The notes under the pieces: model-generated
The model's database searches: none
What the model was told of the DNA's origin: nothing
What the model saw: only the letters and a program-made list of their open reading frames with translations
Assembly: GCF_000013645.1 (NCBI RefSeq)
Contig: NC_007952.1
Location: forward strand, 2,294,001 to 2,358,000
DNA length: 64,000 nt
Source: Paraburkholderia xenovorans LB400
GTDB lineage: Bacteria; Pseudomonadota; Gammaproteobacteria; Burkholderiales; Burkholderiaceae
Reading direction: 5' to 3'
Made by a program: the position numbers and the translations under genes
Shown here: positions 41,834-51,149 of the stretch, one piece after another
Numbering within the stretch: the stretch's first letter is position 1
Layout: each line of letters starts with the position of its first letter

Positions 41834-44209
41834 TTGACTGAGCTTGAACAGGGTTTCATCCTGACCCGGCATTGGCGGGACACACCCGCCGGCACGGAAG
41901 TCGATTTCTGGCTGGCAACGGACAGCGGGCCCCGTCACATCCGTCTGCGCCCTCAGCCTTCGGTGGCGTTCATTCCCGTCGAGCACCGTGAGCGGGCCGA
42001 AACGATCCTGCGCCGCGAAACACCGCTCGATCTGCGCCCGCTCGATCTCCGCGATTTTCAGCATCGTCCGGTCATGGGACTTTATTGCCCTCAGTACCGG
42101 CAATTGACGGGGTTCGAGAAACGCCTGAAGCAAGGCGGCGTCGATGTCTACGAAGCCGACATCTTCCCGCCGGAGCGCTACATGATGGAGCGTTTCATCA
42201 CGGCGCCGGTGTGGTTCAGCGCGGACGCGCAGAGCAACGGCCACAACGGTCCGCTCCTGAACGGCGAACTCAAACCGGCCACCGGCTATCGCCCGCCTTT
42301 GAAGCTGGTTTCGCTCGATATCGAAACGAGTGCCCACGCCGAGTTGTATTCGATCGCGCTGGAAGGTTGCGGACAGCGCCAGGTGTATATGCTGGGCCCA
42401 CCCAATGGCAATGCGGGCGCGCTCGACTTCGACCTCGAATACTGCGAAACCCGCGCACAGTTGCTGGAAAAACTGAACGCGTGGCTGGAGCGGCATGATC
42501 CCGATGCGATCATCGGCTGGAATCTGGTGCAGTTCGATCTGCGTGTGCTGCAGCAGCACGCCGAACAATATCGCATACCGCTGCGGCTCGGCCGCGGTGG
42601 CGCGGTGATGGAATGGCGCGAGCACGGGCTCAAACAGAATCACTTCTTCGCGGGCGCCGCGGGGCGGCTGATTATCGACGGCATCGAGGCACTGCGCTCC
42701 GCAACGTGGAGTTTCCCTTCGTTCAGTCTCGAACACGTCGCGCGTTCCGTGCTGGGCGAAGGCAAGTCGATCGACAATCCATATCAGCGCATGGACGAAA
42801 TCCAGCGCCGCTTCGACGAGGACAAGCCCGCGCTCGCGCAATATAACCTCAAGGACTGCGAGCTGGTCACGCGCATTTTTGCAAAAACGGACTTGCTGCC
42901 GTTCCTGCTGGAACGCGCGAGCGTCACCGGGCTGCCGGCCGATCGCAGCGGCGGATCAGTGGCCGCGTTCACGCATCTGTACATGCCGCGCATGCATCGG
43001 CAAGGCTATGTCGCGCCCAATCTCGGCGACGTGGCCGGCGCCGCGAGCCCCGGCGGCTTCGTGATGGATTCGCGTCCCGGCCTCTACGATTCCGTGCTGG
43101 TGCTGGACTACAAGAGCCTCTATCCGTCCATAATCCGCACCTTTCTGATCGACCCTGCCGGCCTGGTGGAAGGCATGCTGAATCCCGCCGACGATCAATC
43201 CGTGCCGGGTTTTCTCGGCGCGCGTTTCTCGCGCACCCGCCATTGTTTGCCGTCGATCGTCGGGCAGGTCTGGCAAGGGCGCGAAACGGCCAAACGCGAG
43301 AACAACAAGCCACTTTCGCAGGCATTGAAGATCATCATGAACGCCTTTTACGGCGTGCTGGGATCGACCGGCTGCCGGTTCTTCGACCCGCGTCTCGCCT
43401 CGTCGATCACCATGCGTGGCCACGAAATCATGCATGCCACGCGCGAACTGATTCAGGGCGAAGGCTACGAGGTCATTTACGGCGACACGGATTCCACCTT
43501 CGTGTGGCTCAGGCATGCACATGGCGAGGAAGACGCGAGCCGCATCGGCCACGCGCTGGTCGAACATATCAACGCATGGTGGCGGCAGAATCTGCGCGAG
43601 AGATTCGGGCTCGACAGCGCGCTCGAACTGCAATTCGAGCGGCACTATCGGCGCTTCTTCATGCCGACCGTTCGCGGCGCCGAAGAAGGCAGCAAGAAAC
43701 GCTACGCAGGCCTCACGGTTCTGCCGGACGGCCGCGAGGACATTGTTTACAAAGGACTCGAAACGGTACGAACGGACTGGACACCGCTCGCGCAGCAGTT
43801 TCAGCAGGAACTGTACCGGCGCATTTTCACGCGGCAACCGTACCAGGATTACGTACGCGACTATGTACGCGATACGCTCGAAGGCAAGCTCGACGATCAG
43901 CTCGTGTATCGCAAGCGCGTGCGCCGGCCACTCGGCGAATACGAGCGCAACGTGCCGCCTCACGTGCGCGCGGCGCGGGTGGCGGACGAGTTCAATCGGC
44001 GGCAAGGGCGCCCGCTGCAATATCAGAACGGTGGCTGGATCAGCTATGTGATGACGGTTGCCGGACCCGAGCCGCTGGAAACGCTGCGCTCGGCAATCGA
44101 TTACGAACACTATCTGACGCGGCAATTGCAGCCCGTCGCCGACGCGATCCTGCCGCTGCTGCGCGATGATTTCACCGCCTTGATGTCGGGTCAGAAACCG
44201 TTGTTCTGA
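41834..44209 (+). CDS. polB: DNA polymerase II (family B)
   Basis: A 791-residue replicative-type B-family polymerase, close to E. coli Pol II (783). The TTG at 41834 (MTELEQGFILTRHW) has AGAGGTGGA just upstream and matches the family start. The exonuclease Exo I motif SLDIETSAH is at about 160-168 and IIGWNLVQFDLRVL at 227-240. Polymerase motif A DYKSLYPSII (425-434), motif B KRENNKPLSQALKIIMNAFYGVLGS and motif C YGDTDST (549-555) are all intact, so both proofreading and synthesis are expected. In enterobacteria it is SOS-induced; I did not find a LexA-like box in the 229-bp upstream gap. Confidence 0.95.
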   Translation: MTELEQGFILTRHWRDTPAGTEVDFWLATDSGPRHIRLRPQPSVAFIPVEHRERAETILRRETPLDLRPLDLRDFQHRPVMGLYCPQYRQLTGFEKRLKQGGVDVYEADIFPPERYMMERFITAPVWFSADAQSNGHNGPLLNGELKPATGYRPPLKLVSLDIETSAHAELYSIALEGCGQRQVYMLGPPNGNAGALDFDLEYCETRAQLLEKLNAWLERHDPDAIIGWNLVQFDLRVLQQHAEQYRIPLRLGRGGAVMEWREHGLKQNHFFAGAAGRLIIDGIEALRSATWSFPSFSLEHVARSVLGEGKSIDNPYQRMDEIQRRFDEDKPALAQYNLKDCELVTRIFAKTDLLPFLLERASVTGLPADRSGGSVAAFTHLYMPRMHRQGYVAPNLGDVAGAASPGGFVMDSRPGLYDSVLVLDYKSLYPSIIRTFLIDPAGLVEGMLNPADDQSVPGFLGARFSRTRHCLPSIVGQVWQGRETAKRENNKPLSQALKIIMNAFYGVLGSTGCRFFDPRLASSITMRGHEIMHATRELIQGEGYEVIYGDTDSTFVWLRHAHGEEDASRIGHALVEHINAWWRQNLRERFGLDSALELQFERHYRRFFMPTVRGAEEGSKKRYAGLTVLPDGREDIVYKGLETVRTDWTPLAQQFQQELYRRIFTRQPYQDYVRDYVRDTLEGKLDDQLVYRKRVRRPLGEYERNVPPHVRAARVADEFNRRQGRPLQYQNGGWISYVMTVAGPEPLETLRSAIDYEHYLTRQLQPVADAILPLLRDDFTALMSGQKPLF

Positions 44210-44255
44210 AGCAGTGCTAGCATCGGTCGGATCAAACCCAAAGCAAAGGTCACGC

Positions 44256-45233
44256 ATGCAGGAGTCGAACCTGAACACGGCAGGCGAGTTGAAAGACGAC
44301 GCGCAAACCGCTGCGGATCGCGTGTTTTCAAACGGGGCGCTCAGTATCGGACTCACCTTGCCGATGCTGCGCGCCGGCACCGTCGTCGCTGATTTCGACG
44401 AGCAACTGGCACTCGCACGCGTTGCCGACGAACGCGGCTTTCGCGCACTGTGGATACGCGACGTTCCGCTGAACAGCGCGGATTACCCGGACCCGGTCGG
44501 CCATCTCGACCCGTGGGTGCTGCTCGGCGCGCTCGCCGTGAATACGCGGCGAATCGCGCTGGCGAGCGGCGCCATCGTGCTCACGCTGCGCCATCCGCTG
44601 CATATCGCCAAGGCGGCGGTATCGGTCGGCTCACTCAGCCACGGGCGCTTCATTTTAGGTCTGGGATCGGGCGACCGTCCGCCGGAATATGCCGCGTTCG
44701 GCCGGGATTCCGATGAGCGCCGCGAGCTGTATCGCCGTCACTGGGAAACGGTTGCTGCCGCGCTCGGCGAGCCGTCGCGCGTCATTCCCGATCGCACGCC
44801 TGAAGGCGCACCGACTTTCCGTCTGCTGCCCGAGAGTTCTCATGAAGTGCCGCTGCTCGCGGTGGGTTCGGGCGGCCAGAGCGTCGACTGGATTGCACGC
44901 CATTCGCTGGGGTGGATGACCTACCACCGCGAACCCGACGCGCAGCGGGCCCGCTACAGCATGTGGCGCGCTGCCGTGGACCGCGCGGCACCTGAAGCGT
45001 TTCGCGCATTCGGTGTCGCCATGCGGCTGGAACTCAGCAGTGATCCGCACGAGCCGGCCGAGGCCGTTTCACTTGGCTACCGGACCGGCCGGCATGCGTT
45101 GATCGACATACTGAAGGCAATGCGCGCGGGCGGCACGCATCATGTGACGTTCAATCTTTCGTCGGCGCGGCCGGTCGCCGAGGTCGTCAATGAACTGGCT
45201 GACGAAGTATTGCCGCAGTTTCACCGGGAGTGA
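44256..45233 (+). CDS. LLM-class flavin-dependent oxidoreductase
   Basis: A 325-residue luciferase-like (bacterial luciferase/F420-type) enzyme. TIM-barrel elements: LSIGLTLPMLRAG, FDEQLALARVADERGFRALWIRDVPL, LGALAVNTRRIALASGAIVLTLRHPLHIAKAAVSVGSLSHGRFILGLGSGDRPPEYAAFG, and LLAVGSGGQSVDWIARHSLGWMTY. An FMN cofactor and a small organosulfur, alkane or nitrile type substrate are guesses. ATG 44256 is preferred over an upstream in-frame ATG. It lies 46 bp after polB on the same strand. Confidence 0.88.
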   Translation: MQESNLNTAGELKDDAQTAADRVFSNGALSIGLTLPMLRAGTVVADFDEQLALARVADERGFRALWIRDVPLNSADYPDPVGHLDPWVLLGALAVNTRRIALASGAIVLTLRHPLHIAKAAVSVGSLSHGRFILGLGSGDRPPEYAAFGRDSDERRELYRRHWETVAAALGEPSRVIPDRTPEGAPTFRLLPESSHEVPLLAVGSGGQSVDWIARHSLGWMTYHREPDAQRARYSMWRAAVDRAAPEAFRAFGVAMRLELSSDPHEPAEAVSLGYRTGRHALIDILKAMRAGGTHHVTFNLSSARPVAEVVNELADEVLPQFHRE

Positions 45234-45362
45234 TTTTCCCTGGCGAAGCGGACTTTCCCAAGCGGTGCGAACGCACAGATCGCGTGAGAAGCTGCCGCCT
45301 CGCGCCAGATGCACGCCACGCTGCAGCAGGAAACCTGCTAAACGCTGCACCATGAAAGCCCG

Positions 45363-46259
45363 TCACATCCAGCGCTTTGTCCGCAACGTTTCAATGGCAA
45401 GATCCAGAAATGACCGGACCTTCTGGTTTGCGTGCCGCCCTTCACGGTGGACGACGTGCACAGGCAACGCGGCCGGCTCATAGTCGGCCAGCACGATCTT
45501 CAGCGCGCCCGCTTCGAGTTCGCGCGCCACCTGATACGACAGCAGCCGCGTCACCCCCAGTCCTGCGACGGCCGCCGCGATAGCGGAGTCGTTGGTGGTT
45601 GTGATCATGCGTGGTTGAATCGGGACAACGAGCGACTGCTGGTCGGCAGTGAAGCGCCATTCGGGCGCAGGCGAGACACCGCTTGCCTGAATGGTAGTGT
45701 GGCCTGCCAGATCCTCGGGGCGCTCTGGTACACCGTATCGATCGAGATAAGCGGGCGCCGCGCACAGGACGCGCCGAACCCCGCCCACCGCGATCGCCTG
45801 CAGCGAAGAACTCGGCAACTCGCCGATACGCACCGCGACGTCCGCACCTTCGTCGACCATATTCACCACGCGGTCGAGAAACCAGCAATTGACGTTGACC
45901 TCCGGATAGCGCGTCAGATAGTCGAGCACGACCGGCATGAGATGCATCTTCCCGAACAGCATCGGCGCGGTCACGGTCAACTGGCCTCGCGGCGCCGCGT
46001 GCATGCCGGTCGCCGTGACTTCCGCTGCGTCGATTTCGCCGAGTATGCGGCGGCAGTCTTCGAAATACGTGGCGCCGGCATCCGTCAGCCTGACGATGCG
46101 CGTGGTACGCGTCAGCAGCCTGACGCCGAGCCGCTCTTCGAGCTCGGTCACCATCCGGCTCACCACTGAGGGCGACACGTTCAGCTTGCGCGCCGCCGAA
46201 GCAAAACCCTCCGTTTCGACGACCGTCACAAACGTCGTCATTGCCTGAAGTCGGTCCAT
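45363..46259 (-). CDS. LysR-family regulator
   Basis: A 298-residue LysR protein starting at ATG 46259 (MDRLQAMTTFVTVVETEGFASAARKLNVSPSVVSRMVTELEERLGVRLL). The subtype with RTTRIVRLTDAGATYFEDCRRIL and MPVVLDYLTRYPEVNVNCWFLDRVVNMVDEGADVAVRIGEL is the common CrgA/PA2220-like branch. It is downstream of the reductase fusion and GST on the same strand with a 127-bp gap, and is the probable regulator of that set. A palindrome that fits a T-N11-A box lies upstream of the GST gene. Confidence 0.92.
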   Translation of the reverse strand: MDRLQAMTTFVTVVETEGFASAARKLNVSPSVVSRMVTELEERLGVRLLTRTTRIVRLTDAGATYFEDCRRILGEIDAAEVTATGMHAAPRGQLTVTAPMLFGKMHLMPVVLDYLTRYPEVNVNCWFLDRVVNMVDEGADVAVRIGELPSSSLQAIAVGGVRRVLCAAPAYLDRYGVPERPEDLAGHTTIQASGVSPAPEWRFTADQQSLVVPIQPRMITTTNDSAIAAAVAGLGVTRLLSYQVARELEAGALKIVLADYEPAALPVHVVHREGRHANQKVRSFLDLAIETLRTKRWM

Positions 46260-46386
46260 ATCTGTCTGGATGTGCGAGTGAGCGATCGATGCACGCTCGC
46301 CGATCAGCAGCAGACTTCGATCAGCGGCGCGGATTCGCCAAGCATAGCAGGCGCGCCGCGCGGCTTCAGACATCAACGAGGTCACG

Positions 46387-48462
46387 TCAAAGGTCCAGTA
46401 GCAGGCGTTCGGCGCCACTGGTCCCGGCTTGCGCCGGCACAGCGCAGCAGATCAGGGCCTCGTCGCTCGCCACCTTGAACTCGGGCGCGACAGGATACGC
46501 AACCGCTCCTTCGAGGACCCGCGTGCGGCAAGTCCCGCAACTGCCGCCGCGGCAGCCGAATTCCGGCGACAAGCCCCGCGACTCGGCGAGATCCAGCAAC
46601 GAACCACTGTCCGGGTTCCAGCGTGCTTCCTTGCCGGATTTGACGAACGCGACCGGCACCGGTTTATCCGCCGGCAAATGCGCGAGGCCCGCGTCTGCGC
46701 CGGCGTCTGCCCGACGATGCAACCCCGCCGGCCCGAACGCCTCGGCGTGAATCCGGTTATCGGCGACATTCAGCTCGCGCAGCCCGTCGTACAGCGACTG
46801 CATGAACCCCGCCGGTCCGCACAGGTAAAAATCGTAGTCGTTGAATGGGAGTGTCGCGCGCAGGAGTTCGACATCGAGCCGGCCTGAAGCATCGAAGTCC
46901 TTGCCCATCTGCGCGCCCTCGGTATCGGTCAGCGTACGCACCACGCGCACCGCACCACCGGCACTCGCCGCCAGTTGATCGATTTCCTTCGTGAAGGCGC
47001 GCTCGGCCAACGTGCGTGCCGAATGAAAAAACCACGTTGGCCGCACGCGGCGTGTACGCAAACCTTCATATACGATGTGCCGCAACATCGCGAGCATGGG
47101 CGTCACGCCGACACCCGCTGCGAGCAGCACGGCAGACCGGCGTGCGGCGGCGTCGATGGTGAACTGGCCGGCCGGCGCGCGCGCCTCGATGACACTGCCC
47201 ACCCGCAACGTATCGTGCAGATGTGCGGAAACGAGTCCTTGCCGCTTGACGCTGATCCGGTACGAACCGTCCGCTGGCGCTGTGGACAGCGTATAGGTCC
47301 GGATTACCGGTTTGGTGCAACCGGGCAGCGTGACGCGGATCGGCAGATGCTGGGCCGCCGCGTGCGGAATGAGGCCGGCGCCATCGAGCGGTTCAAGGTA
47401 GAACGAACGGATCACCGAGCTTTCGTCGACGACCTGAGTGACCTTGAAGGGACGCCACGCGTCAGCCAGCGCCTGCGCTTTCACGCGGCTCGCCACCTCG
47501 TCCCAGCTGCCCGTCATCAGCGAGTTCGGCGACCAGCCGTTCGCCTGTAATTTCCAGCGCAGCGGCAACGCGCCTGCGCGATAAACGATGCGGCGCGGCT
47601 TGAAACGCCACAGACGCTCTGCGCCCTGAAATGCTGCAATTTCCGGGGAGTCGAGATCGACTTGCGCCTCTCCCGTGAGCTGCAACAGATCGCCGCTTTC
47701 GAAATCGGCGAAGACTAGCCCCGCACGGGGATTGATGACGAAGTTGCCGAGCGTGGCGAAAAACAGGTTGCCTGCAAAGTCGGGAATCGTCAGCACGCCG
47801 TCCTCGCTCAGGCGCACGAACCCCGCCTTGCCGCCGCGATGCGAGACGTCGACCTGGCGGCCGGCGGGGTCATCGACATAAGACGCGACGAAGAACGTAT
47901 CGGCCGTATCGATCATCGTGCGCGCCCGTTCGGACAGGTGTTCGAGTTGCACGGCCTCGACGGGCGGCGGGCTCGCCGGGTCACGAACGAATTCGGCATC
48001 GCGCATCTGGATGTATTGCGGACAGTTGCCGAAACTCTGCGTCACGTCGACATTGAAACCCGCGCCGGCACTATGGCTCACCGTACCATTCAGGCGATTG
48101 CGCCGGCGGGTATGCAGTTCGATGCCCAGCAAACCCACTGCCTCGCCATCGTCCAGACCAGCGGAGGCCGGGTCGTGCGGGTCGCGCACCAGGTCGACTC
48201 GCAGCGTGCGCGCGGTAGGCGCGTGCAGAAATCCCGGCTTACCGGCAACCAGCGTGGCCCACACGTCGCCCTCGTGATCCACCGCGCCAAGCGCGACAAA
48301 CGGCAGTTGGGGGAAGAACGCGCGATGCTGGTCGGGCATGAGGCGGCGAATGACCCGCCGCCCGACTTCCTGCATCCGCTCGGCCACGCCCACTGCGCGT
48401 TGAAGCTTCAATTCGCCCGCATGCCAGGGCGAAACCGCGTTGTCTGTCGAATTTGCGCTCAC
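46387..48462 (-). CDS. PNPOx-like / FNR / [2Fe-2S] ferredoxin fusion flavoprotein
   Basis: A 691-residue three-part protein. The GTG at 48462 is chosen as start because AGGAG lies 7-8 nt before it; ATG 48489 and the longer frame lack one. Residues about 40-290 resemble the pyridoxamine-phosphate-oxidase split-barrel fold (FMN-type), with DTFFVASYVDDPAGRQVDVSHRGGKAGFVRL as its core. About 340-560 is a ferredoxin-NADP-reductase unit: RTYTLSTAP (388-396) binds FAD, AAGVGVTPMLAML binds NAD(P), and YLCGPAGFM. The last 85 residues are a plant-type ferredoxin with CRGGSCGTC and a later CC. It follows the GST gene by 125 bp. Confidence 0.88.
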   Translation of the reverse strand: MSANSTDNAVSPWHAGELKLQRAVGVAERMQEVGRRVIRRLMPDQHRAFFPQLPFVALGAVDHEGDVWATLVAGKPGFLHAPTARTLRVDLVRDPHDPASAGLDDGEAVGLLGIELHTRRRNRLNGTVSHSAGAGFNVDVTQSFGNCPQYIQMRDAEFVRDPASPPPVEAVQLEHLSERARTMIDTADTFFVASYVDDPAGRQVDVSHRGGKAGFVRLSEDGVLTIPDFAGNLFFATLGNFVINPRAGLVFADFESGDLLQLTGEAQVDLDSPEIAAFQGAERLWRFKPRRIVYRAGALPLRWKLQANGWSPNSLMTGSWDEVASRVKAQALADAWRPFKVTQVVDESSVIRSFYLEPLDGAGLIPHAAAQHLPIRVTLPGCTKPVIRTYTLSTAPADGSYRISVKRQGLVSAHLHDTLRVGSVIEARAPAGQFTIDAAARRSAVLLAAGVGVTPMLAMLRHIVYEGLRTRRVRPTWFFHSARTLAERAFTKEIDQLAASAGGAVRVVRTLTDTEGAQMGKDFDASGRLDVELLRATLPFNDYDFYLCGPAGFMQSLYDGLRELNVADNRIHAEAFGPAGLHRRADAGADAGLAHLPADKPVPVAFVKSGKEARWNPDSGSLLDLAESRGLSPEFGCRGGSCGTCRTRVLEGAVAYPVAPEFKVASDEALICCAVPAQAGTSGAERLLLDL

Positions 48463-48587
48463 GACGGCACTCCTGTCCGGATGAGGCATAAGCGGGGAAT
48501 CGGGAAATGGCTGGCGCGCGTCAGGCGGCGCCCGAATCAGCCTCAGGATCGCTCCGGGATCGCCCGGGCGCAGCCCTGAGGTCATCA

Positions 48588-49199
48588 CTACGCCGCGAGG
48601 CCAACAGGTGTCTTCCTGAACTCGACGAAGCCAGGTAGCGCTTCGATGCGCCGCAGCCAGTCATTGACGTTCGGGTAGCCGGAGAGATCGACATTGCCTT
48701 CCGGCGCACGCGCGATGTAGCTGTACAGCGCGACGTCCGCAATGCTCGGATGGGCTCCGACGATAAACTCGCGACCGGCCAGTTCCTGATCGATGACCCT
48801 GAGCGTCGCGTGAGCGCGGCCGATCACTTCTTCCGCATTGCGTGCCGCACCAAACACTGTGATTAGCCGCGCCGCCGCCGGCCCGCAAGCGATTTCCCCC
48901 GCGGCGACCGAAAGCCAGCGCTGGACCGCCGCTTCGCCGGCCGGCGTCTGCGGCAGCCAGTCCGTCCGGTTCAGCTTGCGGGCGAGGTACACGAGGATCG
49001 CGTTCGAATCCGCCACCACCGTGTCGCCGTCGACCAGCACGGGCACCTGGCCGAAGCGGTTCAGCGCGAGGAATTCCGCTGACTTGTGCTCGGCCTTCAT
49101 CAGGTCGACTTCAACGAGTTCATGCTCGACACCGAGCAGCGACAGGAACAGGTGGGCGCGGTGCGAGTGGCCGGAGAGCGGGTGGTAATAGAGTTTCAT
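48588..49199 (-). CDS. Glutathione S-transferase
   Basis: A 203-residue GST. The N-terminal thioredoxin-like domain MKLYYHPLSGHSHRAHLFLSLLGVEHELVEVDL includes the Ser near residue 9-12 as likely activator. NRFGQVPVLVDGDTVVADSNAILVYLARK carries the cis-Pro and the ES/DS glutathione-binding pair (here ADSNAI). The C-terminal helical domain includes ADVALYSYI (N-capping box). ATG 49199 follows AGGGAAG. It is the first gene of the GST-reductase-LysR set. Confidence 0.9.
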   Translation of the reverse strand: MKLYYHPLSGHSHRAHLFLSLLGVEHELVEVDLMKAEHKSAEFLALNRFGQVPVLVDGDTVVADSNAILVYLARKLNRTDWLPQTPAGEAAVQRWLSVAAGEIACGPAAARLITVFGAARNAEEVIGRAHATLRVIDQELAGREFIVGAHPSIADVALYSYIARAPEGNVDLSGYPNVNDWLRRIEALPGFVEFRKTPVGLAA

Positions 49200-49522
49200 G
49201 ACGATCTTCCCTGGTTGGCGGTGTGGCTGGTAAATCCGAACCACTGGAGCCAAGTCTAGGGACGTCGTCCGTTTTCCAGAATACGTCGCACGGTCAAATC
49301 AATGTTCTCGTAACGAGAACAGTGCCGGCACCCTGATTGAGTTGAGCCCCCGTTCGTCTCGACCCGGTAACGCTGCACGGGTCAAGGGCTCTATCAATGG
49401 CATGCGCCGACTTGCCCTGTCAGCGCATTCGAGGCAACATCGCTTGCTCGATGAACCGGATTTCCCAAACCGACCGGCTACAGACGCTTACCGGAAAAAC
49501 TCAGGCGAACCACGGCCATTAA
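49200..49522. other. Divergent control region between GST and MocR genes
   Basis: 323 bp without a gene. A perfect 19-bp palindrome (49303-49321) lies in the middle. The remainder is unremarkable; a short in-frame plus-strand stretch before MocR is not coding-like. Confidence 0.6.
49303..49321. promoter_or_regulatory. Perfect 19-bp palindrome, candidate LysR or MocR operator
   Basis: TGTTCTCGT-A-ACGAGAACA is fully symmetric. Its inner TCTCGTAACGAGA fits the T-N11-A box of LysR regulators. It is 104 bp from the GST start and 201 bp from the MocR start. Confidence 0.6.
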
Positions 49523-50938
49523 ATGAAACGCTTCGAATTGCTGGCCAACACAATGGCCGACGAGATTCGCTCCGGCCGGCGCCTCGTTGGCTCCCGGATG
49601 CCTTCCCTGCGTCAGATCACAACGCAACACGGCGTGAGTCAGTCAACGGTATTCCGCGCGTACTATCTTCTCGAAGAATGGGGGCTGATTCGAGCACGCG
49701 AACGCTCCGGATACTATGTAGCGCCGGGTGCCGCGCTTAAGCAGCCGCTGGCTTCGAACCCTCCTCCCGCTTTGGCATCCGCCAGGGTCGAGATCAGCGA
49801 CCTCGTCTTCTCGGTGCTCGAGGCAGCGAAGCATCCCAACGTGGTTCCGTTCGGCTCCGCATTTCCGTCTCCCAAGCTTTTTCCCCTTCAGCGCCTTGCC
49901 AGATCGCTCGCGCACTCGACCCGTTTGATCAGTCCGTGGAGCACTGTCGTCGACCTTCCGCCAGGCAATGAGCAACTGCGTCGCGAGATTTCGCTGCGGT
50001 ATATGGCGATGGGCATCGCGCAACCCATGGAAGAGCTTGTTGTCACGAATGGCGCACTGGAGGCGCTCAATCTTTGTCTGATGGCGGTGACGCGGCCGGG
50101 AGACGTGGTGGCGATCGAGTCGCCCGGATTCTATGCGGCGCTGCAGGCACTCGAACGCCTCGACTTGCGGGCGGTGGAAATCCCGGTCGATCCCGTTTCG
50201 GGTCTTGATCTGGAGGCTCTGGCCCATGCGTTCGAGACGCAGCCCATTCGGGCATGCTGGTTCATGACGAACTTTCAGAACCCGACAGGCACTACGATGT
50301 CGCAGGAGAAGAAGAAAGCGCTGGTCGAGCTTCTGGCCCGGCACGACGTGCCGCTCATTGAAGACGATGTGTATGGTGAGCTACATCACGGAGCCGCCAA
50401 CCCGCTACCGGCGAGGGTCTTTGACCAGAAGGGACTCGTCATGCACTGCAGTTCATTCTCAAAGACACTTGCACCGGGCTATCGCATTGGCTGGGTAGCG
50501 GCGGGCCGTTTCGCCGGGAAGGTCCAACGTCTGAAGTTGATGACCACCTTATCGGCCAGCATTCCCGCGCAGGCCGGCATAGCCGACTATCTGCAGCACG
50601 GCGGCTACGACAGGCATCTCCGGAAACTACGTGGCGCGTTGCGCAATCAGCTGGATACGATGGATGCCGCACTGCACCGCTGGATGCCTGCTGATTCGCA
50701 CTGGACGCGACCGTCCGGTGGCTATTTCGTCTGGGTCCGGCTGCCCCACCATGTCGACGCGATGCAATTGCATCGCCTTGCGATAGAAAATGGAATCAGC
50801 ATTGCGCCGGGCCCCATTTTTTCCGCGCAGCACGCATTCCGCGACCACATCCGTTTGAATTTCGGTCATCCGTGGGACGAGAGAACCGAGCTGGCTGTTA
50901 AAACCCTGTGCTCGCTGATCAAACTGTCCAGCCAGTAA
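49523..50938 (+). CDS. MocR-type regulator (GntR helix-turn-helix plus aminotransferase fold)
   Basis: A 471-residue fusion: residues 1-70 are a GntR winged helix (MADEIRSGRRLVGSRMPSLRQITTQHGVSQSTVFRAYYLLEEWGLIRARERSGYYV) and residues about 95-471 a class I PLP aminotransferase fold, with TNFQNPTGTTM, DDVYGEL and Lys in SFSKTLAPGYRIGWV as the Schiff-base residue. Such proteins use PLP to sense an amine or amino acid. It is divergent from the GST gene; regulation of itself or a neighbour is likely. The ribosome site is weak. Confidence 0.92.
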   Translation: MKRFELLANTMADEIRSGRRLVGSRMPSLRQITTQHGVSQSTVFRAYYLLEEWGLIRARERSGYYVAPGAALKQPLASNPPPALASARVEISDLVFSVLEAAKHPNVVPFGSAFPSPKLFPLQRLARSLAHSTRLISPWSTVVDLPPGNEQLRREISLRYMAMGIAQPMEELVVTNGALEALNLCLMAVTRPGDVVAIESPGFYAALQALERLDLRAVEIPVDPVSGLDLEALAHAFETQPIRACWFMTNFQNPTGTTMSQEKKKALVELLARHDVPLIEDDVYGELHHGAANPLPARVFDQKGLVMHCSSFSKTLAPGYRIGWVAAGRFAGKVQRLKLMTTLSASIPAQAGIADYLQHGGYDRHLRKLRGALRNQLDTMDAALHRWMPADSHWTRPSGGYFVWVRLPHHVDAMQLHRLAIENGISIAPGPIFSAQHAFRDHIRLNFGHPWDERTELAVKTLCSLIKLSSQ

Positions 50939-50960
50939 ACAACGGACACCTTCTCGCCTG

Positions 50961-51149
50961 TCAGTGCGCGACGGTGATTGCGAGCTTCGCCAAGGCAAAG
51001 AGAATCGCGCCGAACCCGGTGGCAAGAAGCACGGCAACGAAAGGCAACAGCGGCAGCTTGACTCCCGTGATATCCGCTTGATGCGAGGCGCCGCGACGAA
51101 CGCCCAGAAAACTCCACAGCACGATTCGCGTCATCTTCAACAGGTTCAT
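50961..51149 (-). CDS. DUF2970-family small membrane protein
   Basis: A 62-residue protein: ARG-rich N-terminus with LWSFLGVRRGASHQADITGVKLPLLPFVAVLLATGFGAILFALAKLAITVAH, that is one cytosolic amphipathic part and one membrane helix (about 35-57). The pattern WSFxGxRxG then a helix fits the DUF2970 family found in beta-proteobacteria. Good ribosome site GAGAGGTGAGG. The function is unknown. Confidence 0.8.
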   Translation of the reverse strand: MNLLKMTRIVLWSFLGVRRGASHQADITGVKLPLLPFVAVLLATGFGAILFALAKLAITVAH

